A stretch of DNA of 64,000 nucleotides, taken from contig VAXW01000007.1 in the NCBI GenBank assembly GCA_005884115.1, positions 1-64,000 of the forward strand, read 5' to 3'. Position 1 is the first letter of the stretch. Each line of letters starts with the position of its first letter. The notes under the pieces are model-generated. The model made no database searches and was not told the DNA's origin. It saw nothing but the letters and a program-made list of their open reading frames with translations. This DNA comes from Actinomycetota bacterium (lineage in GTDB: Bacteria; Actinomycetota; Thermoleophilia; Solirubrobacterales; Solirubrobacteraceae). A program made the translations under genes and the position numbers. Shown in pieces: positions 37,694 through 47,349 of this stretch.

Positions 37694-38059
37694 CTAGCTG
37701 CCGTCCGCCTTCTTGGCGGGGCGCTTCCCGGCCTCAGAGCCGCCCGAGGACTTGCCGGCAGCCTCGCCGGAGGACGGCTTGCCCGACTCGCGCTCACCTG
37801 AGCGGCCCTCGGCGGAGGCTCCACCGGATGAGTCGGCCGAGGAGGAGCCTTCGGCGGCCGCGGCGGTCTCGCGCTGGCGCTTGCGGGTACCGTAGTCGGT
37901 GCTGTAGAAGCCTTTGCCCTTGAAATGCACGGCGGGCGGATGCAGGACCCGTTCCACGGGCACCCCGGTCTCGGGGTCGACGCGCAGCGGCTCATCGCTG
38001 AAGGACTGCTGGATCTCGAACGTCGTCCCGTCGGGACGTCTGTACTCGTAGATCGGCAT
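37694..38059 (-). CDS. FmdB-like protein that has lost its zinc-binding cysteines
   Basis: 121 aa. The first ~60 residues match the FmdB regulator family (MPIYEYRRPDGTTFEI...VERVLHPPAVHFKGKGFYSTDYG), but the four Cys of the zinc ribbon are gone (RPDG and DPETG where the family has CPDG and CxxC). The C-terminal half is a low-complexity Ser/Gly/Glu/Lys tail. Probably a divergent, metal-free subfamily. ATG 38059 is preferred to the longer ORF. Confidence 0.8.
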   Translation of the reverse strand: MPIYEYRRPDGTTFEIQQSFSDEPLRVDPETGVPVERVLHPPAVHFKGKGFYSTDYGTRKRQRETAAAAEGSSSADSSGGASAEGRSGERESGKPSSGEAAGKSSGGSEAGKRPAKKADGS

Positions 38060-38072
38060 TGCGCGGCGGCGG

Positions 38073-38711
38073 CTAGTCGGTGAGAAGAGCCCGCGCGCAG
38101 GCGATGCCGGCGCGGATCGCAGCGGAGAAGTCCCGCTCGGGCTCGGCCAGCATCCGCAGCGCGAGCCCGTCGGCGAGCGAGAAAAGCGTCTCGGCAACGG
38201 CTTCGGGCTCCGCGTGCAGGTGCACGACGCCCTCGCGCTGCGCGGCGTCGAGCATTCCGGCGAGGTGATGACGCGTGCCGCGCAGCAGCGCGGCGAACTC
38301 CGCGGCGATGTCCTCGTTGCGCCGCGAAAGCGTGAACAGCTCGAAGACAAGCGTCACGAAGTCGGGGTCCTTTCGCACCGTCTCGCGCAGGTTCTCGGCC
38401 ATCAGCTCGATGAAGTCGTCGGCCGTTTGGGCGTTCGCGAGCTGGCGCTCGAGCAGCTCGAGTCGCAGCTCGCACTCTCGGCGAACTGCCTGCACGAGCA
38501 GCTGCTCCTTGGTCCCGAAGTAGTAGTGGAGCAGGCCGCGCGAGACGCCGGCCTCGCGCGAGATCTTCTCGAAGGTCGAGCCGGCGGTGCCACGACGCGC
38601 GACGCTCACCCTCATCGCCTCGACGATGCGCTGAGCCTTCTCTGAAGACAGCGAACGCGCCCCCGCCGGAGTCCTGTGTCGAGATCTCGGGCGCCGGCTG
38701 GGGCGCGTCAT
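38073..38711 (-). CDS. TetR family transcriptional regulator
   Basis: ~212 aa from ATG 38711 (ORF track start 38762 also possible). The N-terminal HTH (~25-70: RIVEAMRVSVARRGTAGSTFEKISREAGVSRGLLHYYFGTKEQLLVQAV) is typical TetR; the rest is the helical ligand-binding domain. An Arg-rich N-terminal extension precedes the HTH. Lies 13 nt upstream of the FmdB-like gene on the same strand. Confidence 0.88.
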   Translation of the reverse strand: MTRPSRRPRSRHRTPAGARSLSSEKAQRIVEAMRVSVARRGTAGSTFEKISREAGVSRGLLHYYFGTKEQLLVQAVRRECELRLELLERQLANAQTADDFIELMAENLRETVRKDPDFVTLVFELFTLSRRNEDIAAEFAALLRGTRHHLAGMLDAAQREGVVHLHAEPEAVAETLFSLADGLALRMLAEPERDFSAAIRAGIACARALLTD

Positions 38712-38781
38712 CCTGCCCGTGTCGGTGTCCGCCTGCGCTAAGGCATCGACAACGGCTCGCATGCTCTGGGTCGGGCTGAGG

Positions 38782-39243
38782 CTAAGCCGCTGCGCCTGCC
38801 GGCGAGGGCTCGGAGGAGGCGCTGGTCGAGCTGTTGGCGCTGTAGTCGAACTCCTCCTCGGCGCCGAACAGCAGGTCGAGCACTTTCGAGCGCAGGCTCT
38901 CGCTGAGAGCCATTGCGAGCAAACCCGCGACTGCGATCAGCAGCAGCGAGCGCCCGATCCCACCCCTGCGGCGGCGCCGGGCGGGCTCGCGCAGCGAGCT
39001 CGACGCGTCACGGATCGCGTTGGCGGCTTCTTTCAGCTCGCGCTGCAGCTTGCGATCCTCGAACAGGGCTTGCGTAGCGGGCTTGCCGTTGGACATGCGC
39101 CCGTACGCGCTGCGCGCCGCTCCCCATGCGGTGAGCAGGGTGCCGCGCAGATCCTCGTCCTCGAGCAGGCGCTGGACATAGCGGTTGCGCTGCGCTGCGC
39201 GGGCCGCTTCTGAAGCCTTGGTGAACCTTTCCTTCGCTGCCAT
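38782..39243 (-). CDS. Membrane protein of unknown function
   Basis: 153 aa. Basic helical N-terminus (KERFTKASEAARAAQRNRYVQRLLEDEDLRGTLLTAW), then a transmembrane helix (SLLLIAVAGLLAMALSESL) and a Ser/Ala-rich tail. ATG 39243 chosen because the longer ORF has no coding character upstream. No family identified; likely lineage-specific. Confidence 0.6.
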   Translation of the reverse strand: MAAKERFTKASEAARAAQRNRYVQRLLEDEDLRGTLLTAWGAARSAYGRMSNGKPATQALFEDRKLQRELKEAANAIRDASSSLREPARRRRRGGIGRSLLLIAVAGLLAMALSESLRSKVLDLLFGAEEEFDYSANSSTSASSEPSPAGAAA

Positions 39244-39429
39244 CTCGCAACCTCGTCTCTGGCGGGAGTTTGCAGGTTTCGCAGCCCAATATACCTGCCG
39301 CGCGCCCGCGGGCCGACCGCGAAAGCGGCTGCCAAGTAACAGTTCTGCGCTAGGGCCATCTCGGGACAGCGCTGCGGGCACGGCCGGGTGAGACGGACAA
39401 ACCTCATGCCCCGCGCGGCGGGCAGCAAG

Positions 39430-39663
39430 CTAGACGTGCAGGGCAGCCTGTTCCTCGGCTGAGGGGAACGCCCATGTGGCGCACGAGCGGCGCTCGTCGC
39501 GGAAGATCAGCCGTAGCTGCTGCGGCGGCTTCAGCTGCGCCTCGTTGGGACGGAACGTCGAGCACGGCTCAGCGAGGCTGAGCGCACAGAGCAGGTTACA
39601 GCGAAAGTAGCACTGCTCGCAGCTGACTTTTGGCGTGGATCGTCTGCGCGTCTGTGATGACAC
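39430..39663 (-). CDS. Small cysteine-rich protein
   Basis: 77 aa from GTG 39663. Contains CEQCYFRCNLLCALSLAEPC (four closely spaced Cys plus a later one), then TFRPNEAQLKPPQQLRLIFRDERR and a WAFPSAEEQAA tail. The Cys pattern suggests a metal or Fe-S site; no known family recognised by me. The ORF track starts it further upstream in non-coding-looking sequence. Divergently overlaps the untranslated region of the epimerase gene. Confidence 0.5.
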   Translation of the reverse strand: MSSQTRRRSTPKVSCEQCYFRCNLLCALSLAEPCSTFRPNEAQLKPPQQLRLIFRDERRSCATWAFPSAEEQAALHV

Positions 39664-39808
39664 CTGTGCCCCCCAACGGCGAAGAACTACTGAAGCTGGA
39701 GGCATCAAAGCACTGCGCGAGTGCGCGTACAAGAGACAATCGGCACCCACCTCGCAAATCGCAGAGAAAAGCGCGCTCGGCTCGAGTCCTCGTCATCATG
39801 TGGTGCAG

Positions 39809-40738
39809 ATGCGCATCCTCGTGACTGGGGCCAGCGGCTTCGCTGGCGCGCTGATCGTGCCGCGGCTGATGGCCGAAGGGCACACGGTACGGGCGCTGGC
39901 GCGCAATGCCGGCGCGCTGTCCGGCCCGGCGGAGGCGGTTGGCGGTGACGCGCTGACCGGCTCGGGCCTCCAGCGGGCGCTGGATGGAGTCGAGGTCGCC
40001 TACTACCTGATCCACTCGATGGAGCGCGCGCCCCAGCAGGCGCGCTTCGACGAGCGCGAGCGCGTGGCCGCCGAGAACTTCGCGGACGCCGCCTCGCGCG
40101 CGGGCGTCGCGCGCATCGTCTACTTGGGTGGCATGCTGCCGGCGAACAGCACCGCCGCGGCGCAACCGCCTCTCTCGCGCCACCTCGCAAGCCGTGCCCA
40201 GGTAGAGCGCATCTTGCTCGCCGCGGTGCCGGACTCGGTGGCGCTGCGCGCCTCGATCGTGATCGGCGCACGCTCGCGCTCCTTCCGCCTGCTCGTCCAT
40301 CTGGTCGAGCGGCTGCCTGTTCTGCCGCTGCCGGCCTGGCGGCGTTTTCGCACGCAGCCGATCGACGCACGCGACATCGCCGAGATGCTGATCGCCGCCG
40401 CAACCGCGCCGCTGGGCGGGCGCTCGCTGGATGCGCCGGGACCGGACGTGCTGAGCTACGGGGAAATCGTGCGCAGGATCGCGGAGCTGATGCTCGTGGG
40501 CCGCCCCGCGCTCGGGCTGGGCCTCAGCGCCACCCCCCTCACCGCTCGTGTGGCGGCGGCGATCGCGGGTGAGGACCCGGCGCTTGTTATCGGCCTGATG
40601 GCCAGCCTGCAGATGGACCTCCTGGCGCGTGATCACGCCGCCGCGGAGTTGCTGGGGGTAGCACTGCACTCGTTTGACGCCGCCGTCGAGCATGCGCTCG
40701 GCGAGTGGGAGCAAGCCGAGCCGTTGGCAGCGCGATGA
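39809..40738 (+). CDS. NAD(P)-dependent epimerase/dehydratase-like protein (atypical SDR)
   Basis: 309 aa Rossmann-fold protein beginning MRILVTGASGFAGALIVPRLMAEGH with the TGxxGxxG motif. The middle segment YYLIHSMERAPQQARFDERERVAAENFADAASRAGVARIVYLGGM is typical of the atypical SDR class related to NmrA and DUF2867-type proteins; the catalytic YxxxK is absent. Substrate unknown. ATG 39809 is preferred to the 58-codon longer ORF. Confidence 0.78.
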   Translation: MRILVTGASGFAGALIVPRLMAEGHTVRALARNAGALSGPAEAVGGDALTGSGLQRALDGVEVAYYLIHSMERAPQQARFDERERVAAENFADAASRAGVARIVYLGGMLPANSTAAAQPPLSRHLASRAQVERILLAAVPDSVALRASIVIGARSRSFRLLVHLVERLPVLPLPAWRRFRTQPIDARDIAEMLIAAATAPLGGRSLDAPGPDVLSYGEIVRRIAELMLVGRPALGLGLSATPLTARVAAAIAGEDPALVIGLMASLQMDLLARDHAAAELLGVALHSFDAAVEHALGEWEQAEPLAAR

Positions 40739-40829
40739 GTGAAGCACACCCCCTAGCGGGCCGGCGAAGCCGGCATCGGGTAACGATGGTTTTACCTCTC
40801 TGCCGTTCAGACGAGCCTGGACACGTGAG

Positions 40830-41291
40830 ATGAGCATCGTCACGGCCAGCGCGCTCATATCAGCACCGCCGGAGATGGTGTGGGCGATGGTGATGGACCC
40901 GGAGCAGCTGCACACCTGGGTCACGGTGCATCGCAAGCTGATACGAGCCGATGAGGGACCGCCACGAGTGGGATTCCAGATGGATCAGCGGATTCACCTG
41001 CGCGGCGTCAACCTGGACGTTCACTGGAAGCTGATCGACTGCCGCCGCCCGGCGCTTGCGGTGTGGGAGGGTCGCGGGCCTGCGCGCTCGCGTGCGCGGA
41101 CCGAATACGCGCTTTCCGCCGAGAACGGGGGAACGCGGTTTGATTATCGCAACGAGTTCCGCGCTCCGCTTGGACCGCTTGGCGCAATAGTGAGTCGCGC
41201 GTTGGTAGGGGGAATGCCTGACCGCGAGGCCAAACGCACGCTCGAGCGTCTATGCGCTCGCGCGCAACGAGGGGCTGAACGAGAGAATTAG
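40830..41291 (+). CDS. SRPBCC (START-like) family protein
   Basis: 153 aa with the polyketide-cyclase/START-like fold pattern: ALISAPPEMVWAMVMDPEQLHTWV at the N-terminus and TRFDYRNEFRAPLGPLGAIVSRALV at the C-terminal helix. Probably binds a hydrophobic ligand. Follows the SDR-like gene with a ~90-nt gap containing a small gccggc hairpin. Confidence 0.72.
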   Translation: MSIVTASALISAPPEMVWAMVMDPEQLHTWVTVHRKLIRADEGPPRVGFQMDQRIHLRGVNLDVHWKLIDCRRPALAVWEGRGPARSRARTEYALSAENGGTRFDYRNEFRAPLGPLGAIVSRALVGGMPDREAKRTLERLCARAQRGAEREN

Positions 41292-41344
41292 TGTAAGGTG
41301 ACGAAACCCTCGCATCCCAACCACACTAGTGAAGAGGACAGAAC

Positions 41345-41815
41345 GTGAACGACTTCCTTGACGAGAAGCGCCGCGAGATCAGCGACCGACTTAAAAAACT
41401 TCAGCCCGCCGTGGACGAGTACCGTCGCCTCGAGGCAGCTGCGTCGGCCCTGGCCGGCGTCCGCAGCTCGGCGCGTGCCGGCGTCGCCTCCGCGGTTTCC
41501 GGCCGCCGCGGCCCTGGGCGTCCCCGCGGTTCGGGTAAAAAACGTGCTGCCGCCGCCGCGAGGACGACGACCGCGGCAAAACCCAAACGCAAAGCGACCC
41601 GCACGACAGGACGCCGCCGCGCGGGACGTCGTAAAGGGAGCGGGACGCGGGCAGTCGAAGCGCTCGCCCTCGTGAAGGGGCAGCCGGGCATCACGATCCC
41701 GGAGCTGGCCGCCAAGATGGGGATCAAGCAGAACTACCTCTACCGCGTTCTTCCGGGCCTGGAAGGCGAAGGCAAGGTCAGCAAGCGCGGGCGCGGCTGG
41801 CACCCGAAGTCGTAG
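41345..41815 (+). CDS. AT-hook/winged-helix DNA-binding protein, nucleoid-associated-like
   Basis: 156 aa from GTG 41345 (AGAGGA 6 nt upstream). A coiled N-terminus (LDEKRREISDRLKKLQPAVDEYRRLEAAASAL), a basic Ala/Arg/Lys-rich linker with AT-hook cores (RRGPGRPRGSGKK), and a winged-helix C-terminus (~100-156: GTRAVEALALVKGQPGITIPELAAKMGIKQNYLYRVLPGL). The layout resembles actinobacterial nucleoid proteins. A hairpin terminator follows 16 nt downstream. Confidence 0.75.
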   Translation: MNDFLDEKRREISDRLKKLQPAVDEYRRLEAAASALAGVRSSARAGVASAVSGRRGPGRPRGSGKKRAAAAARTTTAAKPKRKATRTTGRRRAGRRKGSGTRAVEALALVKGQPGITIPELAAKMGIKQNYLYRVLPGLEGEGKVSKRGRGWHPKS

Positions 41816-41830
41816 CGATTTGCGCTCGAG

Positions 41831-41859
41831 ATGAAGGGCGCGCGGGTCGCGCCCTTCAT
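41831..41859. terminator. Bidirectional hairpin between convergent genes
   Basis: Perfect 12-bp stem (atgaagggcgcg/cgcgcccttcat) with a 5-nt loop, midway between the convergent stops of the AT-hook gene and mdh. It lacks a T-run on either side, as is common for terminators in high-GC actinobacteria. Confidence 0.75.
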
Positions 41860-41869
41860 CCGGCGCCTT

Positions 41870-42853
41870 CTAGATAAGGCCCAACTGCTTGACGGCGTCG
41901 CGCTCGTCGATCAACTCGGCGACCGAGCGCTCGATCATCGTGCGCGAGAACTCGTCGAGCTCTAGCCCCGTCACGATCGACCAGTCACCGCTCGCGCAAG
42001 TGCACGGAAAGCCGCTGATGAGGCCCTCGGGGACCCCATAGGAGCCGTCCGAGGGCACTCCCATTGAGACCCATTCCCCGTCGCTGCCAGCGATCCAGTC
42101 GTGCACGTGATCGACCGCCGCGCTGGCGGCTGATGCGGCGCTGGACGCGCCGCGCGCCTCGATGATGGCTGCGCCGCGCTTGCCCACGTCAGGGAGGAAC
42201 GAGCTCTCGATCCACACCTGGTCGTCGACCCGCACTGATGCCTGTTCGCGGCCGACCTGCGCGTGAAAGAGGTTTGGATACATGGTCGGCGAGTGGTTGC
42301 CCCAGACACCCATCTTTGAGATCTCGCTCACCGGAACAGCCAGCTTGGCTGCGAGCTGAGCGATCGCGCGATTGTGGTCGAGTCGCATCATCGAGGTGAA
42401 GCGCTCGCGAGGGACATCGGGCGCGTTGCTCATCGCGATCAGGCAGTTGGTGTTGGCAGGGTTGCCCACGACGAGCACCTTCACATCGCTGGCGGCGCGC
42501 TCTGAGAGCGTCTTCCCCTGCAGGGTGAAGATCTTTCCGTTCTCGCTCAGCAGCTCGGAGCGCTCCATGCCCTTGGTACGCGGACGCGATCCGACCAGGA
42601 GCGCGAGGTTCGCGCCGTCGAAGGCTTTGTCGGCGTCATCGTAGAGATCGATGCCGGCAAGCAGCGGGAAGGCGCAGTCGACCAGCTCCATCGCCACTCC
42701 CTCGAGCGCTCCCATGGCCTGCGGGATCTCGAGCAGGCGCAGATCGAGCGGTCGATCCTGGCCGAGCATCTGCCCGCTGGCAATGCGGAACACGAGGCTG
42801 TAGCCGATCTGACCGGCGGCTCCGGTGACGGTGACGCGAGTGGGATTGCTCAA
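41870..42853 (-). CDS. mdh: Malate dehydrogenase
   Basis: 327 aa, type 2 (cytosolic-like) [24 protein letters not shown] carries the NAD-binding GxxGxx[14 protein letters not shown], the catalytic region with [14 protein letters not shown] and [10 protein letters not shown] are all present. Oxidises malate to oxaloacetate in the TCA cycle. Same strand as icd, which lies upstream with ~57 nt between them. Confidence 0.96.
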   Translation of the reverse strand: MSNPTRVTVTGAAGQIGYSLVFRIASGQMLGQDRPLDLRLLEIPQAMGALEGVAMELVDCAFPLLAGIDLYDDADKAFDGANLALLVGSRPRTKGMERSELLSENGKIFTLQGKTLSERAASDVKVLVVGNPANTNCLIAMSNAPDVPRERFTSMMRLDHNRAIAQLAAKLAVPVSEISKMGVWGNHSPTMYPNLFHAQVGREQASVRVDDQVWIESSFLPDVGKRGAAIIEARGASSAASAASAAVDHVHDWIAGSDGEWVSMGVPSDGSYGVPEGLISGFPCTCASGDWSIVTGLELDEFSRTMIERSVAELIDERDAVKQLGLI

Positions 42854-42909
42854 GGGTTACTCTCCTGTCGTGCTAGCGGGGGCCTCGATGCGCTGCGCGC
42901 GCCGGCGAC

Positions 42910-44124
42910 TCAGACCATCGCCTCGCCGAGATTCTCGTCGATCGCCGCGAGGAACTCCTGCGTCGTCTGCCACGGCTGCTCGGGACCGACGAGGATTGCG
43001 AGATCTTTTGTCATCTTGCCGCTCTCGACCGTCTGCACGCACACTCGCTCGAGCATCTCGGCAAACTGCGACACCGCCGGCGTGTCGTCCATTCGCCCGC
43101 GCGCGAGCAGCGCGCGCGTCCAGGCGAAGATCGAGGCGATCGGATTTGTTGAAGTGGGCTTGCCCTGCTGGTGAAGGCGGTAGTGGCGCGTGACGGTGCC
43201 GTGCGCAGCCTCGGCCTCGACCGTCTTGCCGTCTGCGGTCATCAGCACGCTGGTCATCAACCCCAGCGAGCCAAAGCCCTGCGCGACGGTATCCGACTGC
43301 ACATCGCCGTCGTAGTTCTTGCAGGCCCACACGTACCCGCCTTCCCACTTCAGCGCGGCGGCGACCATGTCGTCGATCAGGCGGTGTTCATAGGTGAGGC
43401 CGGCCTGCTCGAACTCGGCTTTGAACTCAGCGTCGTACACCTGCTGAAAGATGTCCTTGAAGCGACCGTCATAGCGCTTGAGGATCGTGTTCTTGGTCGA
43501 GAGGTACACGGGCAGCGCGTGCTGCAGGCCGTATCGCAGCGATGCTCGAGCAAAGTCAGCGATCGAAGCGTCGACGTTGTACATCGTCAGCGCCACGCCC
43601 GGCCCGGGGAACTCGTACACATCGAGCTCGATCTGCTCGCCGGCGCCGTTGGGCGTAAAGGTGAGCGTGAGCTTCCCGCTGCCCGGAATGAGAACGTCGG
43701 TCGCGCTGTATTGATCCCCGAAGGCATGACGACCGATCACGATCGGCTTGGTCCATCCGGGCACGACGCGGGGAACGTTGGAGATCACGATCGGCTCGCG
43801 GAAGATGACACCGCCGAGGATGTTGCGGATGGTGCCGTTGGGCGAGCGATACATCTCTTTGAGCCCGAACTCCTTGACGCGCGCGTCGTCGGGCGTGATC
43901 GTGGCGCACTTCACACCCACGCCGTGCTCTTTGATCGCGTGCGCGGCTTCGACGGTCACCGCATCACCGCTGGCGTCGCGGCTCTGGATGGAGAGGTCGT
44001 AGTAGCGCACGTCGATGTCGAGATACGGGAGGATGAGCTGCCGCTTGATGAACGACCAGATGATGCGAGTCATCTCGTCGCCGTCGAGCTCGACGATCGG
44101 ATTCTGGACCTTGATCTTTGCCAT
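42910..44124 (-). CDS. icd: Isocitrate dehydrogenase (NADP)
   Basis: 404 aa, eukaryotic-like homodimeric [22 protein letters not shown] at the N-terminus, [39 protein letters not shown] (substrate loop SPNGTIRN), [21 protein letters not shown] (Asp metal ligands) and [13 protein letters not shown]-cycle step from isocitrate to 2-oxoglutarate. Confidence 0.96.
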   Translation of the reverse strand: MAKIKVQNPIVELDGDEMTRIIWSFIKRQLILPYLDIDVRYYDLSIQSRDASGDAVTVEAAHAIKEHGVGVKCATITPDDARVKEFGLKEMYRSPNGTIRNILGGVIFREPIVISNVPRVVPGWTKPIVIGRHAFGDQYSATDVLIPGSGKLTLTFTPNGAGEQIELDVYEFPGPGVALTMYNVDASIADFARASLRYGLQHALPVYLSTKNTILKRYDGRFKDIFQQVYDAEFKAEFEQAGLTYEHRLIDDMVAAALKWEGGYVWACKNYDGDVQSDTVAQGFGSLGLMTSVLMTADGKTVEAEAAHGTVTRHYRLHQQGKPTSTNPIASIFAWTRALLARGRMDDTPAVSQFAEMLERVCVQTVESGKMTKDLAILVGPEQPWQTTQEFLAAIDENLGEAMV

Positions 44125-44331
44125 GGCTCAAGCTAGGTCGGGGTCTCGGCGCGAGCGAGCCCGGACGCGCGTACGGGCAGCGGCGGTCGATGCTATCCAT
44201 CTCCGCCGGCTCCGGTCGGCGCGCAGACGGCGGGCGCCCAGCCTCGCGCAAGCCGGTGACACATCGCGACTTCGGCTCGACGCGGCGCGCGCAGCGGTCC
44301 CGCGCTGGCGCATTCTGCTTCACTTCCACCC

Positions 44332-46029
44332 ATGGCCGTAGCCGATTCCGAGCGCGCAGCGCCATGGCGCACGCACGCGGTCTTCAACCAGCCGCCGCCG
44401 CTCGAGGGAGTGGACGTGTTCTCCAGCAACGTGCCGCTCGTCGAAGGCGTCGAGCGCGAGGGAGCGGGCTGGGTGCGCGAGCGCGCGGCCGAGCTCGGGC
44501 GCTTGATCGGCGGCGAGCCGCAGCAGTCGTGGGGGCGGCTCGCGAACGAGAACAGGCCCGTCCTGCGCACGCACGACCGCTACGGGAACCGCATCGACGA
44601 GGTCGAGTTTCACCCGGCTTGGCACAAGCTGATGAAGATGGGCGTTGAGCACGAGCTGCACTCGCTGCCGTGGACGAGCACGCGGCCGTGCGCGCATGCG
44701 GCGCGCGCCGGCCTTTACATGACGGCGATGCAGGCCGAGGCTGGCTTCTGCTGTCCGATAACGATGACCTTCGCGGTCGTCCCGGCGCTGCACGCGCAGC
44801 CGGAGCTCGCGGCCGAGTGGGAGCCGCTGGTGACGGCCACAAGCTATGACCCGCGGCTGATCCCGGCGAGCGAGAAGGGCTGCGCGATTGCCGGGATGGC
44901 GATGACCGAGAAGCAGGGCGGCTCGGACGTGCGCGCCAACACGACCACCGCGCGGGCCCTGGATGGCGGCGGGCCGGGCGCTGACTACGAGATCACGGGG
45001 CACAAGTGGTTTTGCTCGGCTCCGATGTCTGACTTCTTTCTGGTGCTCGCACAGGCCGATGAGGGTCTGTCGTGCTTCCTTCTGCCGCGCGTGCTTCCCG
45101 ACGGCAGCCGTAACGCGTTTCACATTCAGCGGCTGAAGGACAAGCTCGGCAACCACTCCAACGCCTCGTCGGAGATCGAGCTGCACGGGGCGTGGGCGCG
45201 CATGCTCGGCGAGCCGGGCCGCGGCGTGCCGGCGATCATCGAGATGGTCAGCCACACGCGCCTTGACTGCGTGATCGGGACGGCGGCGGGCATGCGTGTG
45301 GGCGTCGTGAACGCGACCCATCACGCGGCTCACCGCCAGGCGTTTGGGAAGACCTTGATCGACCAGCCGCTGATGCGAAACGTGCTGGCTGACCTGTGCT
45401 TGGAGTCCGAGGCAACGACCGCGCTGGCGATGCGCCTCGCGCGCGCGCACGACGAGGCGCACGCCGACGCTGACGCGGGCGAGGATCAAACCGACGCGCA
45501 GCTGTTCAAGCGCCTGGCCACGGCGGTGGGCAAGTACTGGACCTGCAAGCGCGCCCCGAACCACGCCTTCGAGTCGCTCGAGTGCCTGGGCGGGAACGGC
45601 TACGTCGAGGAGTCGGGGATGCCGCGCCTGTACCGCGAGGCGCCGCTGGCGTCCATCTGGGAGGGGTCGGGCAACGTCATGAGCCTCGACGTCCTGCGCG
45701 CGCTGACGCGCACGCCGCGCTCGCTGGAGGTCTTCTTCGACGAGCTGCACCTCGCCGACGGCGCCGACTCGCGCCTGGATGCGCGCGTGCTCGAGCTGCG
45801 GCGTGAATTCGCCGAGCCGGAGACGCTCGAGACCCGCGCACGTCGGGTCGTCGAAGGCATGGCGCTGTGCCTGCAGGGCTCGCTGCTCGTGCGCTTCGCC
45901 CCCGCGCCGGTCGCCGACGCGTTCTGCGCCTCGCGCCTGCACCGCGACGGCGGCCTCGAGTACGGGACGCTGCCGGCGGGCAGCGACTTCGAGGGCATCA
46001 TCGCGCGCGGTCGGCCGGTCTCCGCCTGA
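44332..46029 (+). CDS. Acyl-CoA dehydrogenase family protein, AidB-like
   Basis: 565 aa flavoprotein. The N-terminal FNQPPPLEGVDVFSSNVPLVEGV and the FAD/substrate motifs GMAMTEKQGGSDVRANTTTA and ITGHKWFCSAPMSDFFLVLAQ are characteristic of the AidB subgroup, as is the length (classic acyl-CoA dehydrogenases are ~380 aa). AidB proteins are linked to the alkylation response and bind DNA; the true substrate is uncertain. The ORF track's minus-strand 576-aa entry is its antisense shadow. Confidence 0.88.
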   Translation: MAVADSERAAPWRTHAVFNQPPPLEGVDVFSSNVPLVEGVEREGAGWVRERAAELGRLIGGEPQQSWGRLANENRPVLRTHDRYGNRIDEVEFHPAWHKLMKMGVEHELHSLPWTSTRPCAHAARAGLYMTAMQAEAGFCCPITMTFAVVPALHAQPELAAEWEPLVTATSYDPRLIPASEKGCAIAGMAMTEKQGGSDVRANTTTARALDGGGPGADYEITGHKWFCSAPMSDFFLVLAQADEGLSCFLLPRVLPDGSRNAFHIQRLKDKLGNHSNASSEIELHGAWARMLGEPGRGVPAIIEMVSHTRLDCVIGTAAGMRVGVVNATHHAAHRQAFGKTLIDQPLMRNVLADLCLESEATTALAMRLARAHDEAHADADAGEDQTDAQLFKRLATAVGKYWTCKRAPNHAFESLECLGGNGYVEESGMPRLYREAPLASIWEGSGNVMSLDVLRALTRTPRSLEVFFDELHLADGADSRLDARVLELRREFAEPETLETRARRVVEGMALCLQGSLLVRFAPAPVADAFCASRLHRDGGLEYGTLPAGSDFEGIIARGRPVSA

Positions 46030-46091
46030 CGCAGCCGCAGGCCTCGTCAACGGACGGCGGCGGGGGGCCGGGCGCGCGAGCGCCGCCTACC

Positions 46092-47246
46092 ATGGCAGGT
46101 ATGCCACCGCGCAGGAACTTCCAGCTCGCACGCATCTTCGGGATCAGGATCGGTGTGGGGATCAGCTGGTTCATCGTGCTGTTCTTCTTCATCTTCGCGG
46201 TCACCGAGCCGTTCCACAAAATGCTCGGCGGCTCGCGCACGACGGCGTACCTGGTCGCGGTGGCCTCGGTGCTCTCGTTCTTCATCTCGATCGTCATGCA
46301 CGAGCTCGGTCACGCGCTGGTTGCGCGCAAGAGCGGCCTGAGCGTGGCGGGTATTGACCTGTGGGCGTTCGGAGGCATGACGCGGACGAGCGAGTCCACG
46401 AGCCCGGGCGTCGAGTTTCGCGTCGCGATCGCGGGCCCGCTGGTCACGCTCGGAGTAATCGCCACGTGCATCATCGCCGGCCGTCTGCTGGCCGGCCAGG
46501 GCGACTTCTTCGATGTCGCCGTGGCACGGGGCGGCGTTCGCGCGACACCGGCGCTGGTGTGGCTGAGCTGGGTGGCCACGATCAACACGCTGGTGCTGAT
46601 CTTCAACCTGATTCCCGCCTTCCCGCTCGACGGGGGAAGGATCGCCCACGCGGCGATCTGGAGGGCGACGGGGAACCGCAACCGCGCCACCGTGGCGACA
46701 GGGCGAGCCGGGCAGGTGTTCGCGCTGGGCCTCGGTGCGCTCGGACTGTGGGGGCTGGCCGGCGGCGACTCGTTCGGCCCGCTGACCGTGCTGCTCGCCT
46801 TCTTCCTGTACCAGGCGGCCGGCGCGGCCGTGGTCCAGGGCTCGATCGGCCAGCGCATCAAGAACCTGACGGTGGCCGATGTCATGGACCGCGAGCCGGT
46901 GACGGTGCCGGCCGAGCTGACGTTGCTCGACGCTCATGATCAGTACTTCTCGCGCTACCGCTGGCCCTGGTTCGCGGTCGTGGACCCCTCGCGCCGCTTC
47001 CTGGGTGTCCTGCGCGAGGGGCGTGTGAACGACGAGATCTCGGCTGGGCGTCCGGCGCTTGCGGTCGTGGACGTGCTGGAGGAGAACATGCCCGTGCGCA
47101 TCGACGAGCACGATTCGCTCGAGTCGCTGCTCGGCTCCGAGGGCCTCGGCCGCCTCGGTGCGATGGTGGCGGTCGACGCCGACGGCGTGCTGCAGGGCGT
47201 CGTCACGCTGGCGCGGGTGCGCCGAGCGCTGGGGGCGGCAGCGTGA
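46092..47246 (+). CDS. Site-2 protease (M50) with CBS pair
   Basis: 384 aa intramembrane zinc metalloprotease: HELGHALVARKSG (HExxH, ~residue 70), the second metal-ligand motif NLIPAFPLDGGR (~175), about six hydrophobic segments, and a C-terminal CBS pair (~250-375: VADVMDREPVTVPAELTLLDAHDQYF...). Members activate membrane-bound anti-sigma or regulatory proteins. Possible functional relation to the membrane-tethered sigma at 5.6 kb is speculation. ATG 46092 is used. Confidence 0.9.
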   Translation: MAGMPPRRNFQLARIFGIRIGVGISWFIVLFFFIFAVTEPFHKMLGGSRTTAYLVAVASVLSFFISIVMHELGHALVARKSGLSVAGIDLWAFGGMTRTSESTSPGVEFRVAIAGPLVTLGVIATCIIAGRLLAGQGDFFDVAVARGGVRATPALVWLSWVATINTLVLIFNLIPAFPLDGGRIAHAAIWRATGNRNRATVATGRAGQVFALGLGALGLWGLAGGDSFGPLTVLLAFFLYQAAGAAVVQGSIGQRIKNLTVADVMDREPVTVPAELTLLDAHDQYFSRYRWPWFAVVDPSRRFLGVLREGRVNDEISAGRPALAVVDVLEENMPVRIDEHDSLESLLGSEGLGRLGAMVAVDADGVLQGVVTLARVRRALGAAA

Positions 47247-47349
47247 GCGGTGCGGCGGCGCAGCCAAGAGCTCGAGCGCAGGGCCCGCCAGGCGCGTTAT
47301 AGAGTCCTCCGCGCATCGCCCCTCCGAGCAGCTGAGTTCAGAACGACCG

